Assembly: GCF_014132355.1 (NCBI RefSeq)
Contig: NZ_BLZO01000042.1
Coordinates: 39,055 to 103,054 of the forward strand
Direction of reading: 5' to 3'
DNA length: 64,000 bases
From: Okeania sp. KiyG1
GTDB taxonomy: Bacteria > Cyanobacteriota > Cyanobacteriia > Cyanobacteriales > Microcoleaceae
Under the pieces are notes generated by a model. The model was not told the DNA's origin and made no database searches. It saw only the letters and a program-made list of their open reading frames with translations. Made by a program: the position numbers and the translations under genes. Shown one piece after another: positions 1 to 10,683 of this stretch (position 1 is the stretch's first letter; each line of letters starts with the position of its first letter).

Positions 1-754
1 CATCAACAATTAAGTCAGTAACTCGCTGTTTTGTCAGAACTTTTCCACCTAGATTTTCGATATTTTCTACCCAAGGTTTAAATATCATTTCTCCTACAGT
101 ACCGCGACACCAAACTACATCAAAATCTGGTTGGTGAGCTAGGATAAAATAATATAACATTCCCAATGCAGCAGCAGCCGAACATTGTTCGCCCGGAGCA
201 AATAAACCAACTAATAACATGGCATTAAAAGCATCATCATATAATCTTTTTGTCACGCCATATTGTTTGAATAATTCTCTTGCTGTTACTGAGTCATATC
301 TTCGCCAAGCTTCATCCGAATTATCAAAATCTATTACAGAATAAAGCAGTGGAAGAGCAGAAAGGCGATCGCTCAAGGGCAATCGTTTAAATTGAGTATA
401 AATAAAAGTACCAAGAGGTGTTGGTAAAAGTGGTAAGTCTTGAAAAATAGGTGATTCTACCTCTAACCCAGCAGGAGAATATTGAGCTGAACGAGTCCAG
501 GGAGTGAATGGATCGAGGTTTAATTTCTTGACAAGAGAAAATATGTTATGGTAGGGATACCAAAAACCATGTATGCCCACTTCTACAGAACGGCCTCCGG
601 GAGTTTTCCAACCAGCGACTAAACCACCGGGATAAGGGCCAGCTTCTAGAAGTGTAACGTCATAGCCATTTTTGGCTAGGTGGTGAGTGGCTCCTAAACC
701 AGCCCAACCAGCCCCAACTACTACTATTTTTGGAGTTTTAATTTCTGTTGTCAT
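1..754 (-). CDS. FAD-dependent oxidoreductase, phytoene/zeta-carotene desaturase-like (3' end outside window)
   Basis: The start is ATG at 754 and the frame stays open for 251 codons to the window edge, so the C-terminus is missing. Residues 9-40 form a Rossmann dinucleotide-binding fold: the segment IVVVGAGWAGLGATHHLAKN carries GxGxxG with an acidic residue ending strand 2 (LLEAG), and PGGL follows. This is the FAD-binding signature of the amine oxidase/carotenoid desaturase superfamily. A GIHGFWYPYHN segment follows, as in desaturase-like proteins. Such enzymes oxidise or isomerise polyenes or amines; the substrate cannot be deduced here. No partner gene is visible upstream, where a 0.5 kb repeat-bearing gap precedes a mobile element. 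Family call is solid, exact substrate unknown. Confidence 0.8.
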   Translation of the reverse strand, partial: MTTEIKTPKIVVVGAGWAGLGATHHLAKNGYDVTLLEAGPYPGGLVAGWKTPGGRSVEVGIHGFWYPYHNIFSLVKKLNLDPFTPWTRSAQYSPAGLEVESPIFQDLPLLPTPLGTFIYTQFKRLPLSDRLSALPLLYSVIDFDNSDEAWRRYDSVTARELFKQYGVTKRLYDDAFNAMLLVGLFAPGEQCSAAAALGMLYYFILAHQPDFDVVWCRGTVGEMIFKPWVENIENLGGKVLTKQRVTDLIVD

Positions 755-1229
755 ACTACTTTTTTAAGTCAAAAATTACTGAATTTTTTAGATTTTCTAG
801 AGCCAATTTTCAGCCTAGTTTTCCAATTTGCTTAATTTTATAGTAGTTGTCAAGGCTGTGCATAAATAACATTTTGAAAGAGAAAGGATATTTCAATAAT
901 TGATAATTAATAATTGATAATTACCTCTCTCTAAATTGAATAAGATTGATGCGCTAGGAAAAATTTTTTATTGTTTTTCCTTTAAAAGAGAGGGTTGAAA
1001 GCTTAATTATTCGGTAAAAGTATTAGTTAAAAATATCTTAAAATTAATCTCTAGAATAAAAAATTATTCTATGTCATTAAGATATTCAATTTTGTTTAAG
1101 TCAAAAATTAATTGTACTAATCTTCCTCTTGAAAACCCTCTATTGAATGATTTCTAACCTCAAGCCTGCGAACTCTACTTCGAGAGATGTAGTTAAAATT
1201 AAAAGATAAAGTCTATTTTTTACCTAAAT
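755..1229. other. Intergenic gap with a copy of the CTCTT..AAAGAG repeat family
   Basis: AT-rich gap with no credible ORF. Positions about 900-1015 are a diverged copy of a dispersed non-coding repeat found also near 21640, 48250, 50870, 52670 and 61325: AATTGATAATTACCTCTC at the left, a CCTTTAAAAGAGAGG stem arm, and AATTATTCGGTAA at the right. Nothing else is recognised. Confidence 0.5.
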
Positions 1230-2785
1230 AACACGGGAGCATGAAAGCCATCGTCTTTTAAGCGATGGATGAAAGGCGAGGAGTCGGATTTTAAGGAGAT
1301 GTGTTTTATTTGACCGAAAAGCCACGTTGAAAGCCCCCATGTTTTAACCGGGGGATGAAAACAACCGAGTCGTTTAGACTAGACAACTAAAGTAGTCCTG
1401 TGCTACAATTACTTAGGTGTAAGCCGTCTATACCTCCTTTCAAATGTACTCTTGTCAGCAAGTTTTAGTAGGTAAAAATCCCGAATTAATTGCTATCTTA
1501 ACATTCTTGTGTGAACAGTCTCACAAGCTCACTAACATGGGAATATATTATGGTCGGCAATTATTTTTTAAGTCTCACAAAACTCTGGGTAAGTATGACT
1601 TAGAAAAGGTCTACAAAAAGAACAATCACTATAAAATTTTATATTCTCAAGCAGCACAACAAATATTGAGAACTGTAGCTGAATCATTTCGCTCTTATTA
1701 TGGTCTTATTATTGCCTATCGTGAAGGAAAAATCTCAGACAGACCAAAGATTCCTAACTACAGAAAAAAAGGGGGAATGGCTACAGTAAGTTACCCCAAG
1801 CAAGCACTAAAGCTTAAAGATAATCAAATTAGAATACCACTAGGAAATACCTGTAAACGCTGGTTTGGAGTAGATAGCTTTTTAATTCCAATGCCTAGTA
1901 ATCTAGAATTTTCATCTCTGAAAGAACTGAGAATATTACCGAGAAATAGATGTTTTTATTGGGAATTTGTTTATGAAAAAGAAGTAATAGTTAAACCTCT
2001 ATTAAATCAAGAAAATGTCTTAGGAATAGACCATGGTGTCAATAATTGGCTGACCTGTGTATCCAATGTAAATACTAGCTTAATAGTAGATGGGAAACAG
2101 ATTAAATCAATGAATCGTTGGTACAATAAACAAGTATCAACCATTAAAGAAAATCAGCCTCAAGGATTTTGGTCAAATAAACTAGCTGCCATTACTGAAA
2201 TTCGTAACCGCCAAATGCGTGACGGTATTAATAAAGCAGCCAGGATAGTCATTAATCATTGTTTAGAAAATTCTATTGGTACAATTGTTTTTGGTTGGAA
2301 TAAAGGTCAGAAAAATCAAATAGAATTAGGAAAAAAAGTAATTCAGAATTTGTACCAATTCCTACAGCTAGACTCAAAGAAAGAATAGCTCAATTATGTG
2401 ATGAGTATGGGATTATATTTATAGAAACTGAGGAAAGTTATACAAGTATTGCTTCATTTTTAGATGGTGACTATCTACCTAATTATGGTGAAAAACCCGA
2501 TGATTGGAAACCGTCAGGAAAGAGAATAAAGCGTGGTTTGTATAGAAGTAGTAATAATTGGTTAATTAATGCAGACTGTAACGGGGCTGCAAATATAATC
2601 ACAAAAGTAAGCAGAAAGCTAAGGTTAAACTTAAGCCGACTGTGTAGGGGCACTTTGACTTGTCCCCAGAGAGCGTATCTTTGGTCAGCTAAGAAAAAAC
2701 GAAGCAACACGGATTTATCCTGTAGCGTAGTATCTGCTTAGAATCCCCGTGACTTGAGTCCGGGGAGTAGTCAATCGTTAATTAA
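1230..2785 (+). mobile_element. TnpB-only IS200/IS605-type (IS1341-like) element
   Basis: A tnpB reading frame is bracketed by subterminal hairpins typical of this class. On the left are two similar hairpins: CCATCG (1248-1253) with CGATGG (1263-1268), and CCCCC (1334-1338) with GGGGG (1350-1354). Each is preceded by TGAAAGCC-like and followed by ATGAAA sequence. On the right TCCCCG (2744-2749) pairs with CGGGGA (2761-2766) just after the tnpB stop; the 3' end of tnpB plus this hairpin is where the omega (reRNA) guide scaffold of such elements is normally encoded. No Y1 transposase TnpA is present within the window, so the element cannot move by itself. Element ends are approximate. Confidence 0.75.
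1444..2741 (+). pseudogene. tnpB: TnpB RNA-guided nuclease, frameshifted
   Basis: TnpB is the RuvC-type, omega-RNA-guided endonuclease carried by IS200/IS605 elements. The first frame (1444-2388) holds the N-terminal and RuvC-I/II part, with GIDHGVNNWLTCV carrying the first catalytic Asp and IVFGWNKGQKNQ. The rest of the protein (ARLKERIAQLCDEYGI, IETEESYTS, then INADCNGAANI with the third catalytic Asp) lies in the frame shifted by one base and ends at 2741. The junction is an A7 run at 2331-2337; one extra A restores a continuous protein of about 432 residues. The run sits in frame as A AAA AAA, a heptamer of the kind used for -1 slippage. The gene is therefore either inactivated, mis-sequenced, or read by slippage. 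Confidence 0.85.
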
Positions 2786-2837
2786 AAAAAATAGATAATA
2801 TCATAAAACCTGTATAAAGTCAAGAAAATAAACATTA

Positions 2838-5549
2838 GTGTCATACTCAACCCAGAACAGCCGAGAGCTGGATCTGAAGACCTTATTTCCATTTGAACTA
2901 GACAACTTCCAGAAAGAGGCGATCGTCGCCGTAAACGCTGGAAAATCCGTAGTTGTTTGTACCCCTACTGGCTCAGGCAAAACCCTAATTGGAGAATACG
3001 CTATCTACCGTGCCCTAAGTCGCGGGCGACGAGTATTCTACACCACACCCCTCAAAGCTCTGTCAAACCAAAAATTGCGGGACTTCCGCGACAAATTTGG
3101 AGCAGACAAAGTAGGGTTAGTCACCGGAGATACCTCCGTTAACAGGGAAGCATCAGTCCTAGTAATGACTACAGAAGTATTCCGCAATATGCTCTATGGC
3201 ACTCCCATAGGAGAAATAGGCACATCTCTAGAAAAAGTAGAAGCCGTAGTCCTGGACGAATGCCACTACATGAACGATCGCCAACGAGGCACAGTATGGG
3301 AAGAATTAATAATTTATTGTCCACCAGAAATTCAACTATTAGCTCTCTCGGCTACAGTGGCCAACAGCGACCAGCTTACAGATTGGATTAATAAAGTACA
3401 TGGGCCAACTGAACTTATTTATTCTGACTTTCGGCCAGTACCTCTCCAATTTAATTTTTCTAATAGTAAAGGTCTATTTCCTCTACTGAGCAACAACCAA
3501 AAAAGAGTAAATCCTTTGCTCAAGCCTAAAAATCGACATATAGGTAGAGATAGAAGAGAAAAACAATTAGAGCCAATATTGCCGGCAGTATTATCTCAAC
3601 TCAAAGAGCGGGATATGTTACCAGCTATCTACTTCATATTTAGTCGCCGAGGTTGCGATCGCGCAGTGGCAGAAATAGCACAAGTCAGCAATCTTACTTT
3701 GCTGGACGAAACAGAAACTATTCAACTGCAAAATTTAATTCAAAAATTCCTCAATAGTAACCCAGACCTAACTCGCTCTAAAAAACTCGAACCCCTAAGT
3801 AAAGGTATAGCATCCCACCATGCTGGAATGTTACCAGTGTGGAAAGGATTAGTCGAGGAATTATTTCAGCTAGGTTTAATCAAAGTAGTATTTGCCACTG
3901 AAACCTTAGCTGCTGGAATAAATATGCCAGCTCGTACTACTGTAATCTCTAGCCTCTCTAAACGCACGGATGAAGGTCACAGACTGCTAAAACCATCAGA
4001 ATTTCTGCAAATGGCAGGTAGAGCTGGACGACGGGGGATGGATGTTCAAGGTTACGTTTTAACTGTCCAAACTAGGTTTGAGGGTGCGAAGGAGGCGTCT
4101 TATTTAGCAACTTCAGAAGCTGACCCCCTGGTTAGTCAGTTTACTCCTAGTTATGGTATGGTGCTGAATTTGCTACAAACCCATACTTTGGAGGAAGCAA
4201 AGGAGTTAGTCGAACGTAGTTTTGGTCAATATTTATCTACCCTTTCTTTGGAAGCAGAACGCATAGAGATTGAGCAAAAAGAGGCAGAGTTAACTTCTTT
4301 GCAAAATAAATTGGGGATTTATGAACAGAATGATTTGGTAAATTTAGAGCAGTTGCTGAGAGATTATGAGAAGATACGAGAAAGAGTAAAGGAAGAAAAA
4401 CGACTGCTGAAAATTTTGCAAAGGCAAGCGGATGAAAATCGCATTAAGGAGATGTCTTTGTCTTTGTCTTTTGCTCTATCGGGAACTATTATGAGTTTGA
4501 AAGGAAAGCACGTTCCTACTGCGAAGAGGTCTGATGCTAAACCTATTGCTGCTGCTTTAGTTACTAAAGTTCCTGGTTCTGGTCAGTCTTCTTATTATGT
4601 GTGTTTGGGTAAGGATAATCGATGGTATGTGGTGGCAGCTATGGATGTTGTCGGTTTACACCCAGATGTACCCCGCTTAGTGGCAGTAGAACAGATGGAA
4701 TTGCCTGCTGAGATAGATTTTAGGTTGGGGCAATGTCGAAAAGCAGATGAAATTTATCTGAGTTTATCTGAACAAATTCCAGAGGTACCTCCACCAATAG
4801 ATGCTCCTGAAGTTTTGGTACAAATGCAGAAAGTAGCAACGGTGGAAGCAAAGATTCAGGAACATCCGCTCAAGGAATGGGGAAGTCCTCGTATTTTGTT
4901 GAAGGGTTGGCGACGAATGGGTATATTGCAGATGGAAATAGGCGATCGCCAAACTGAGTTGGAGGATAAGTTGGCTCGTCATTGGCAGGAGTTTCTCAAT
5001 CTCATTGAAATTTTGCAATATTTTGCTTGTCTGCATGAAGTTGTCCCTACGGAAATTGGTCAAGCTTGTGCGGCGATCCGAGGTGATAATGAATTGTGGC
5101 TTGGTTTGGCGTTGATGTCTGGTGTTCTTGATGAACTGGACCCTCATCATTTGGCTGCTGCTTGTGCTGCTCTGGTGACTGAGATTAGCAGACCTGATAG
5201 TTGGTCGCGTTATGATTTGTCTATGGAGGTGGACGATGCTTTGGGTGGTTTGCGTAGTTTACGACATCAGTTATTTCAGGTGCAGCGTCGCTATCGGGTA
5301 AGTTTACCTGTTTGGTTAGAGAGGGATTTGATTAGTTTGGTTGAACAGTGGGCACTGGAGGTGGAATGGCAGGTGTTGGTGGACAATACGAGTCTGGATG
5401 AGGGTGATGTTGTCCGGATTTTACGTCGGACTCTGGATTTTCTTTCTCAGATTCCTCATGTGCCTCATTTACCTGATGTTTTGCGCCGGAATGCTTATCG
5501 GGCTATGCAGTTGATAGACCGTTTTCCTGTTAATGAGGAGGTTAAGTAA
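2838..5549 (+). CDS. Ski2-like DEAD/DEAH-box RNA helicase
   Basis: 903-residue superfamily 2 helicase starting at GTG 2838. All motifs are intact: Walker A TPTGSGKT (42-49), DECH motif II (140-143), SAT motif III (171-173), the motif V stretch ATETLAAGINMPARTT (353-368) and motif VI QMAGRAGRRGMD (391-402). A long C-terminal half with coiled-coil character (about 440-540) and a helical region agrees with the Ski2/Mtr4 architecture, DSHCT-like at the end. Cyanobacterial homologues of this length are common; a role in RNA unwinding and turnover is inferred from the family. It stands alone: a mobile element lies upstream and a long repeat field downstream. No lesion seen. Confidence 0.92.
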   Translation: MSYSTQNSRELDLKTLFPFELDNFQKEAIVAVNAGKSVVVCTPTGSGKTLIGEYAIYRALSRGRRVFYTTPLKALSNQKLRDFRDKFGADKVGLVTGDTSVNREASVLVMTTEVFRNMLYGTPIGEIGTSLEKVEAVVLDECHYMNDRQRGTVWEELIIYCPPEIQLLALSATVANSDQLTDWINKVHGPTELIYSDFRPVPLQFNFSNSKGLFPLLSNNQKRVNPLLKPKNRHIGRDRREKQLEPILPAVLSQLKERDMLPAIYFIFSRRGCDRAVAEIAQVSNLTLLDETETIQLQNLIQKFLNSNPDLTRSKKLEPLSKGIASHHAGMLPVWKGLVEELFQLGLIKVVFATETLAAGINMPARTTVISSLSKRTDEGHRLLKPSEFLQMAGRAGRRGMDVQGYVLTVQTRFEGAKEASYLATSEADPLVSQFTPSYGMVLNLLQTHTLEEAKELVERSFGQYLSTLSLEAERIEIEQKEAELTSLQNKLGIYEQNDLVNLEQLLRDYEKIRERVKEEKRLLKILQRQADENRIKEMSLSLSFALSGTIMSLKGKHVPTAKRSDAKPIAAALVTKVPGSGQSSYYVCLGKDNRWYVVAAMDVVGLHPDVPRLVAVEQMELPAEIDFRLGQCRKADEIYLSLSEQIPEVPPPIDAPEVLVQMQKVATVEAKIQEHPLKEWGSPRILLKGWRRMGILQMEIGDRQTELEDKLARHWQEFLNLIEILQYFACLHEVVPTEIGQACAAIRGDNELWLGLALMSGVLDELDPHHLAAACAALVTEISRPDSWSRYDLSMEVDDALGGLRSLRHQLFQVQRRYRVSLPVWLERDLISLVEQWALEVEWQVLVDNTSLDEGDVVRILRRTLDFLSQIPHVPHLPDVLRRNAYRAMQLIDRFPVNEEVK

Positions 5550-5851
5550 TTGTTGCAGTTTCTAGTGTCGCTACGCGGAAGTCAAAAGTCGTAGGGGCGT
5601 TAACGATAGTTATGCGAAGCAAATGCCATTGGCTAGCGCCAAGCTCCGAATGGCGCCCTCAAAAGTATTGATTGGTAAGGCTTTTAGGATTTTGTAACCA
5701 GTTATTTCCGTTATCCTGTACTAGGAGTTTAAATTACCTAGATTTTAAGAAGGAAGAGGCAAGAGAGAAGAATTTTGTGTTGTCTGAGTTTTCAGCTTTT
5801 GATATGTCTGTGCCTTTTCCTTCGACTGCTGTTTATATTTTTGTGTATTGG
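5550..5851. repeat. Gap with a composite small dispersed repeat (5592-5663)
   Basis: Non-coding. Positions 5592-5663 read GTAGGGGCGTTAACG, then ATGCGAAGCAAATGCCATT, then CAAGCTCCGAATGGCGCCC. Closely related composites lie at 39747-39828 (opposite strand) and 28417-28502, where they sit inside larger inverted-repeat elements. The outer GGGGCG..CGCCC arms form a hairpin and the interior looks like inserted short repeats. The ORF at 5672-5893 has no recognisable protein features. Confidence 0.5.
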
Positions 5852-6469
5852 TTGAATAAAAAGTCATGCGTAGGGGCGAACAACTCCCAATGATTACATA
5901 TTACCATGATTTTTTTCGGGATGCAAGGGGAAATACCTCGTCGTTTTTTTGGAGCTTCACAGAATGCAGATTCTATATTTTGATGAGCGATCGCGGAGCG
6001 TTTAGCGGAGCTATGCGTCAGCAAAACGTAGTTTTATCGCGACGGGGGAAGGGAGTTTTATCTCTTTATTTGCCTATGCTAGAAAATTTGGTGGTGGTGC
6101 ATTTTCAGAGGAAATACCTTGCCGTTTTTTGAAGCTTAACAGAATGCAGATTAATCATCCGTGTATCCGTGACCAAATCCTTGTCTGGCTGATGGGGTGA
6201 AAATTTTGCCTGTTGTTATTTCTTTATTTTAATGCTTCACAAAATGAGATTTTTTCTGATGTTTTGATGGTGCGAGTATCTCTTCTATATATATTCAGTA
6301 ACGATATGCTGTTTTGCCGTTGAATAAAAAGTCATGCGTAGGGGCGAACAGCCCCCAATAATTAAATCCTATCATAATTTTTTTGGGGATGCAAGAGAAA
6401 TATCCTTGCCGATTTTTTTGAGCTTCACAAAATGAGAATTTTCTTTGTTTGTGAATATTGAATATAGCG

Positions 6470-6494
6470 TTGGCGGAGCAAGTGCGTTAGCTAC
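6470..6494 (+). mobile_element. 25-bp small dispersed repeat inside a HIP1 site (copy 1)
   Basis: Array units without it read ATATAGCGATCGCTTCTACATG. Here a 25-bp segment beginning TTGGCGGAGCAAG and ending GTTAGCTAC separates GCG from ATCGC, and the flanks are otherwise unchanged. It resembles the very small mobile repeats described in Nostoc genomes. Confidence 0.6.
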
Positions 6495-7437
6495 ATCGCT
6501 TCTACATGAGTAATATATTGATGTGTTGATGGGGTGAAAATTTGCTGGTGTCGCCACTTCTTTTCTTAGTAGTGCTTCACAGGATGATAAGTTTTCTGGT
6601 GCTTTGATTGTGCAAGTATCTCTTCTATATATATTCAGTGGCGATATGCTGTTTTGCCGTTGAATAAAAAGTCATGCGTAGGGGCGAACGACTCCCAATA
6701 ATTAAATCCTATCATAATTTTTTTGGGGATGCAAGAGAAATATCCTTGCCGATTTTTTTGAGCTTCACAAAATGATGATTTTTCTTTGTTTGTGAATATT
6801 GAATATAGCGATCGCTTTCGCTTATACATGAGTAAATATATTTATGTGTTGGTGGGGTGAAAAATTTTCCTGCTGTTACTTCTTTTTTTTTGAGTGCTTC
6901 ACTAGATGAGATTTTCCTCTACTTTGATGGTGTGAGTTTCTCTTCTATATATATTCAGTAGCGATATGCTGTTTTTGCGTTGAATAAAAAGTCATGCGTA
7001 GGGGCGAACGACTCCCAATGATTAAATCCTATCATAATTTTTTTGGGGATGCAAGAGAAATATCCTTGCCGATTTTTTTGAGCTTCACAAAATGATGATT
7101 CTCTTTGTTTGTGAATATTGAATATAGCGATCGCTTCTACATGAGTAAATAAAATATATTGGTGTGTTGATGGAGTAAAAGTTTTTCCACTTCTTTTTTT
7201 TAAAGCTTCACAGGATGATATTTTTCTGGTGCTTTGATGGTGTGAGTATCTCTTCTATATATTCAGTGGCGATATGCTGTTTTTGTGTTGAATAAAAAGT
7301 CATGCGTATGGGCGAACAACTCCCAATAATTAAATCCTATCATAATTTTTTTGGGGATGCAAGAGAAATATCCTTGCCGATTTTTTTGAGCTTCACAAAA
7401 TGATGATTCTCTTTGTTTGTGAATATTGAATATAGCG

Positions 7438-7462
7438 TTGGCGGAGCAAGTGCGTTAGCTAC
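7438..7462 (+). mobile_element. 25-bp small dispersed repeat inside a HIP1 site (copy 2)
   Basis: Same 25-bp segment at the same point of another array unit. It was either copied along with the unit or inserted again; unit duplication is the simpler explanation. Confidence 0.6.
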
Positions 7463-7779
7463 ATCGCTTCTACATGAGTAATATATTGATGTGTTGATGA
7501 GGTGAAAATTTGCTGGTGTCGCCACTTCTTTTCTTAGTAGTGCTTCACAGGATGATAAGTTTTCTGGTGCTTTGATGGTGTGAGTATCTCTTCTATATAT
7601 ATTCAGTGGCGATATGCTGTTTTTTTGTTGAATAAAAAGTCATGTATAGGGGCGAGCGACTCCCAATGATTAAATCCTATCATAATTTTTTTGGGGATGC
7701 AAGGGGAATATCCTTGCCGATTTTTTTGTAGCTCCACAAAATGATGATTTTCTTTGTTTGTGGATATTCAATACTAGCG

Positions 7780-7804
7780 TTGGCGGAGCAAGTGCGTTAG
7801 CTAC
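7780..7804 (+). mobile_element. 25-bp small dispersed repeat inside a HIP1 site (copy 3)
   Basis: Third copy at the equivalent position. The left flank has diverged slightly (TACTAGCG rather than TATAGCG). Confidence 0.6.
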
Positions 7805-8739
7805 ATCGCTTCTACATGAGTAAATAAAATATATTGGTGTGTTGATGGAGTAAAAGTTTTTCCACTTCTTTTTTTGAAAGCTTCACAGGATGAGATTTTT
7901 CTGATGTTTTGATAGTGTGAGTATCTCTTCTATATATGTTCAGTGGCGAAATGCTGTTTTTGCATTGAATAAAAAGTCATGCGTAGGGGCGAGTAACCAC
8001 CAATGATTACATACTACTATGATTTTTTTGGGGATGCAACAGGAAATTCCTTGCCGATTTTTTTGAGCTTCATAAAATGATGATTTTTATTTGTAAATAT
8101 ACAGCACTGGGTAAATAGGTTAGGGTAATTATCAAAACTCAAACTCACTCAGGGATTACTTCTAATTTCGCGCCTTCTAACTTTTGACTTTTGACTTTTG
8201 ACTTGAGGGTAGCGATCGCTTCTACATGAGTAAATAAAATATATTGATGTGTTGATGGTAGAAAATTTGGTGGTGGTGCATTGTGATTATTTTTTACGAG
8301 GCGCGGCAGTAACAGTCGGAGCATCTTGCTCCCGTGCCAGATATTCTTTTTTCCTGTCGCTACTTCTTTTCTTAGTAGTGCTTCACAAGATGAGATTTTT
8401 TCTGATGTTTTGATGGTGTGAGTTTCTCTTCTATATATATTCAGTGGCGAAATGCTATTTTTGAGTTGAATAAAAAGTCATGCGCAGGGGCGAGTAACCC
8501 CCAATAATTACATACTACTATGATTTTTTTAGGAATGCAAGGGGAAATTCCTTCCCGCCCGACTTAATTTTTAGAGCTTCACAGAATGCAGATTAATCAT
8601 CCCTACATCTGTAGCAAAATCCTTGTCTGACAATAACTTCTCTCGGTCTGAAGAAAAATTTACCCGCTCTGCAGGAGGGAAAAGAGAAAAGAAAAAGAGG
8701 GAAAAGGGAAAAAGAGGAAAAGAACAAAGGGGAAGAATT

Positions 8740-10683
8740 CTAGGAACCAGAGACAGGCAAGACAATCCGAAAACCCCCATTGCTGACGACTTTATCGGCA
8801 TCGTGGTTGTAACGCACGGCACTCCGACAATCCCTAGAATTGTTGACCCAGCTACCGCCACGGAGCAGTCTTCTATTACTATTACCTCCAGTTTCCCAAG
8901 CACTACCATCATTAGGTGCTCCATTATAATTATCGTGCCAAACATCCTGACACCATTTCAGGACATTGCCGTGCATATCATACAAACCAAAGGCATTGGG
9001 TGGAAAAATTCCTACATCTGTTGTTTCTCCACGATATATTCCTTTCGGTGCATCAGCATAAGGATGATTACCATTGTAGTTAACTAACTCAGACGTTATA
9101 GTTTCACCAAAATAAAATGGTGTAGTTGTTCCTGCACGGGCGCGCATATTCCCACTGACTCTCACTGGGTAAACTATATTTTTTACCTGTCCTGTCTGAG
9201 AGTTTCTGACAAAATTCTGTCGCTTCGTACCAATTTACTTTTTCTACAGGACGGTTTGTACCTTTCAACTTAGAAGGATTATTTCCCATGACTGCTTGCC
9301 ATTGTGCTTGAGTGACTGGATACTTCCCCATGAAAAATTCTGGCACATCTACATCATGTTGCGGACCTTCTCTATCCCATCTCCCTGCTTCCGTCTCTGG
9401 AGACCCCATGAGAAATCTACCTGCAGGAATTTTTACCATTTCCAGGGAGACTCCATTGCCGACATTTTCTATCATTACTTCTGCTTGACCTTCACTACTA
9501 CTTATTTCTTCTCCTCTGCTGTTAACTGTGACGGTGGTAAATTTCTGAATGGGAACTCTTGGTTGTGGTGGAGGAGAAGGTTCTGGTATTGGTTGAGGAG
9601 TAGAAATTATTTCTGGAGATGGTTTCTTCTCGACACCTCTACTTAATATTGCTGCTACAAACCCACTTCCTGCTAAACCTCCTAATATTAATATTTGTCT
9701 TCTGTTTTTATGAGGTTGGGTTTGAGTTTTTGGTATAGATGAAGTTATTGGTTGTGGTGTGAGTATGGATTTTGTTTTTGGTGGAGTTTGAATTGTTGGT
9801 GCTGGTTTTGGTTGTGGTGGAGTTTGAATTGTTGGTGCTGGTTTTGGTTGTGGTGGAGTTTGAATCTTTAATGCTTCTAATACTTTCGTAGCATTTTCAT
9901 AACGCTGTGGAAAATATTCATGTACCATCCTATCTAATATATTTGCTAGATAGTTACTTACTTGTGCTTCGTTTCGCCAGATAACATTTCCTGTATTTGG
10001 GTCTTTTGGTAAATTTCCTGGGTTTTTACCAGTCAGTGCTTTTATTCCTACCATTCCTACTGCATATATATCGCTACTCAGTTTTGGTTTACCGATCGCC
10101 TGTTCGCTTGGCATATATTCAGGGGTTCCAACTGCTACGGTTAAGGTTGTTGTTCCTGGTTGGTTTGCTGTGGTTAATACGTTTATTTCTTTTACTGCTC
10201 CAAAGTCGATTAATACTATTTTTTGTCTGACTTACGACGCATCAAGTTTTCTGGTTTGATGTCTCGATGAATAATATTATTTTTATGAGCTTTTTATAAT
10301 GCTGATAATATTCCTTTGAGTAGGGTAATGGTGTAAGATTCGCTTAATTTTTTTCCTGGTGTTAGTTCTTTGCTTATATCGTGCCCTTCGATATATTCTT
10401 GTACTAGGTAAAATTCTGTTCTTTCTTGGAAGTGGGCAAATAGTTTTGGTATTTGGTCTGAGTCTTTGCCTAGTTTATATAAGGTTTCTGCTTCTGTTTC
10501 AAATAATTTTTGGGCAATAGCTAATGTTTCTGGGTCTGAGGTTTTGGGTGATAGATGTTTGACTACGCATTTTGGTTTGCCTGGTAAGTCTAAATCTTGA
10601 GCTAGGTAGGTATCTCCGAATCCTCCACTTCCTAGAGTGTCTATTATTTTGTAGTGGTTTCTCAGGATTTTTCCAGACTGCAT
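8740..10683 (-). pseudogene. Ser/Thr protein kinase fused to a formylglycine-generating-enzyme (SUMF1) domain, broken
   Basis: Reading down from ATG 10683: a Pkn-type kinase N-lobe with glycine loop GSGGFGDTY and the VVK lysine, then HRDIKPEN, IDFGAVKE and GTPEYMPSEQ. Next come a Pro-rich linker containing a repeated TIQTPPQPKPAP unit, one transmembrane-like segment, and an FGE-sulfatase domain (MVKIPAGRFLMGS, SLPSESQWEYA, DMHGNVLKWCQDVW, LLRGGSWVN, GGFRIV). This hybrid is common in cyanobacteria. Three lesions break it: a TAA codon at 10294-10296 just before the catalytic loop, a missing base in a T6 run at 10219-10224, and an extra G in the GGG at 9138-9140. The stop is a substitution, so decay is plausible, although the two indels fit the homopolymer pattern seen elsewhere. 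Confidence 0.85.

Larger units (their letters stand above)
5852..8570 (+). repeat. Tandem array of eight ~310-340 bp non-coding units
   Basis: The landmark TTGAATAAAAAGTCATG starts at 5852, 6320, 6660, 6980, 7288, 7628, 7965 and 8466. Each unit runs through a GGGGCGA segment, a poly-T GGGGATGCAA segment, GAGCTTCACAAAATGA, a HIP1-containing stretch, a second GCTTCACAGGATGA motif and a TCTCTTCTATATATATTCAGTGGCGA segment, so each unit also holds a weak half-unit repeat. Two spacings (468 and 501 bp) are longer because extra sequence is present. Short ORFs of ~61 codons recur because the units recur; none looks like a protein. Two related copies on the opposite strand lie at 58022-58255. Confidence 0.85.

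Noticed and set aside
5866-7525. Recurrent ~60-90 codon ORFs in the tandem array
   Set aside because: They recur only because the DNA repeats, differ in frame and length between units, and show no protein-like composition.
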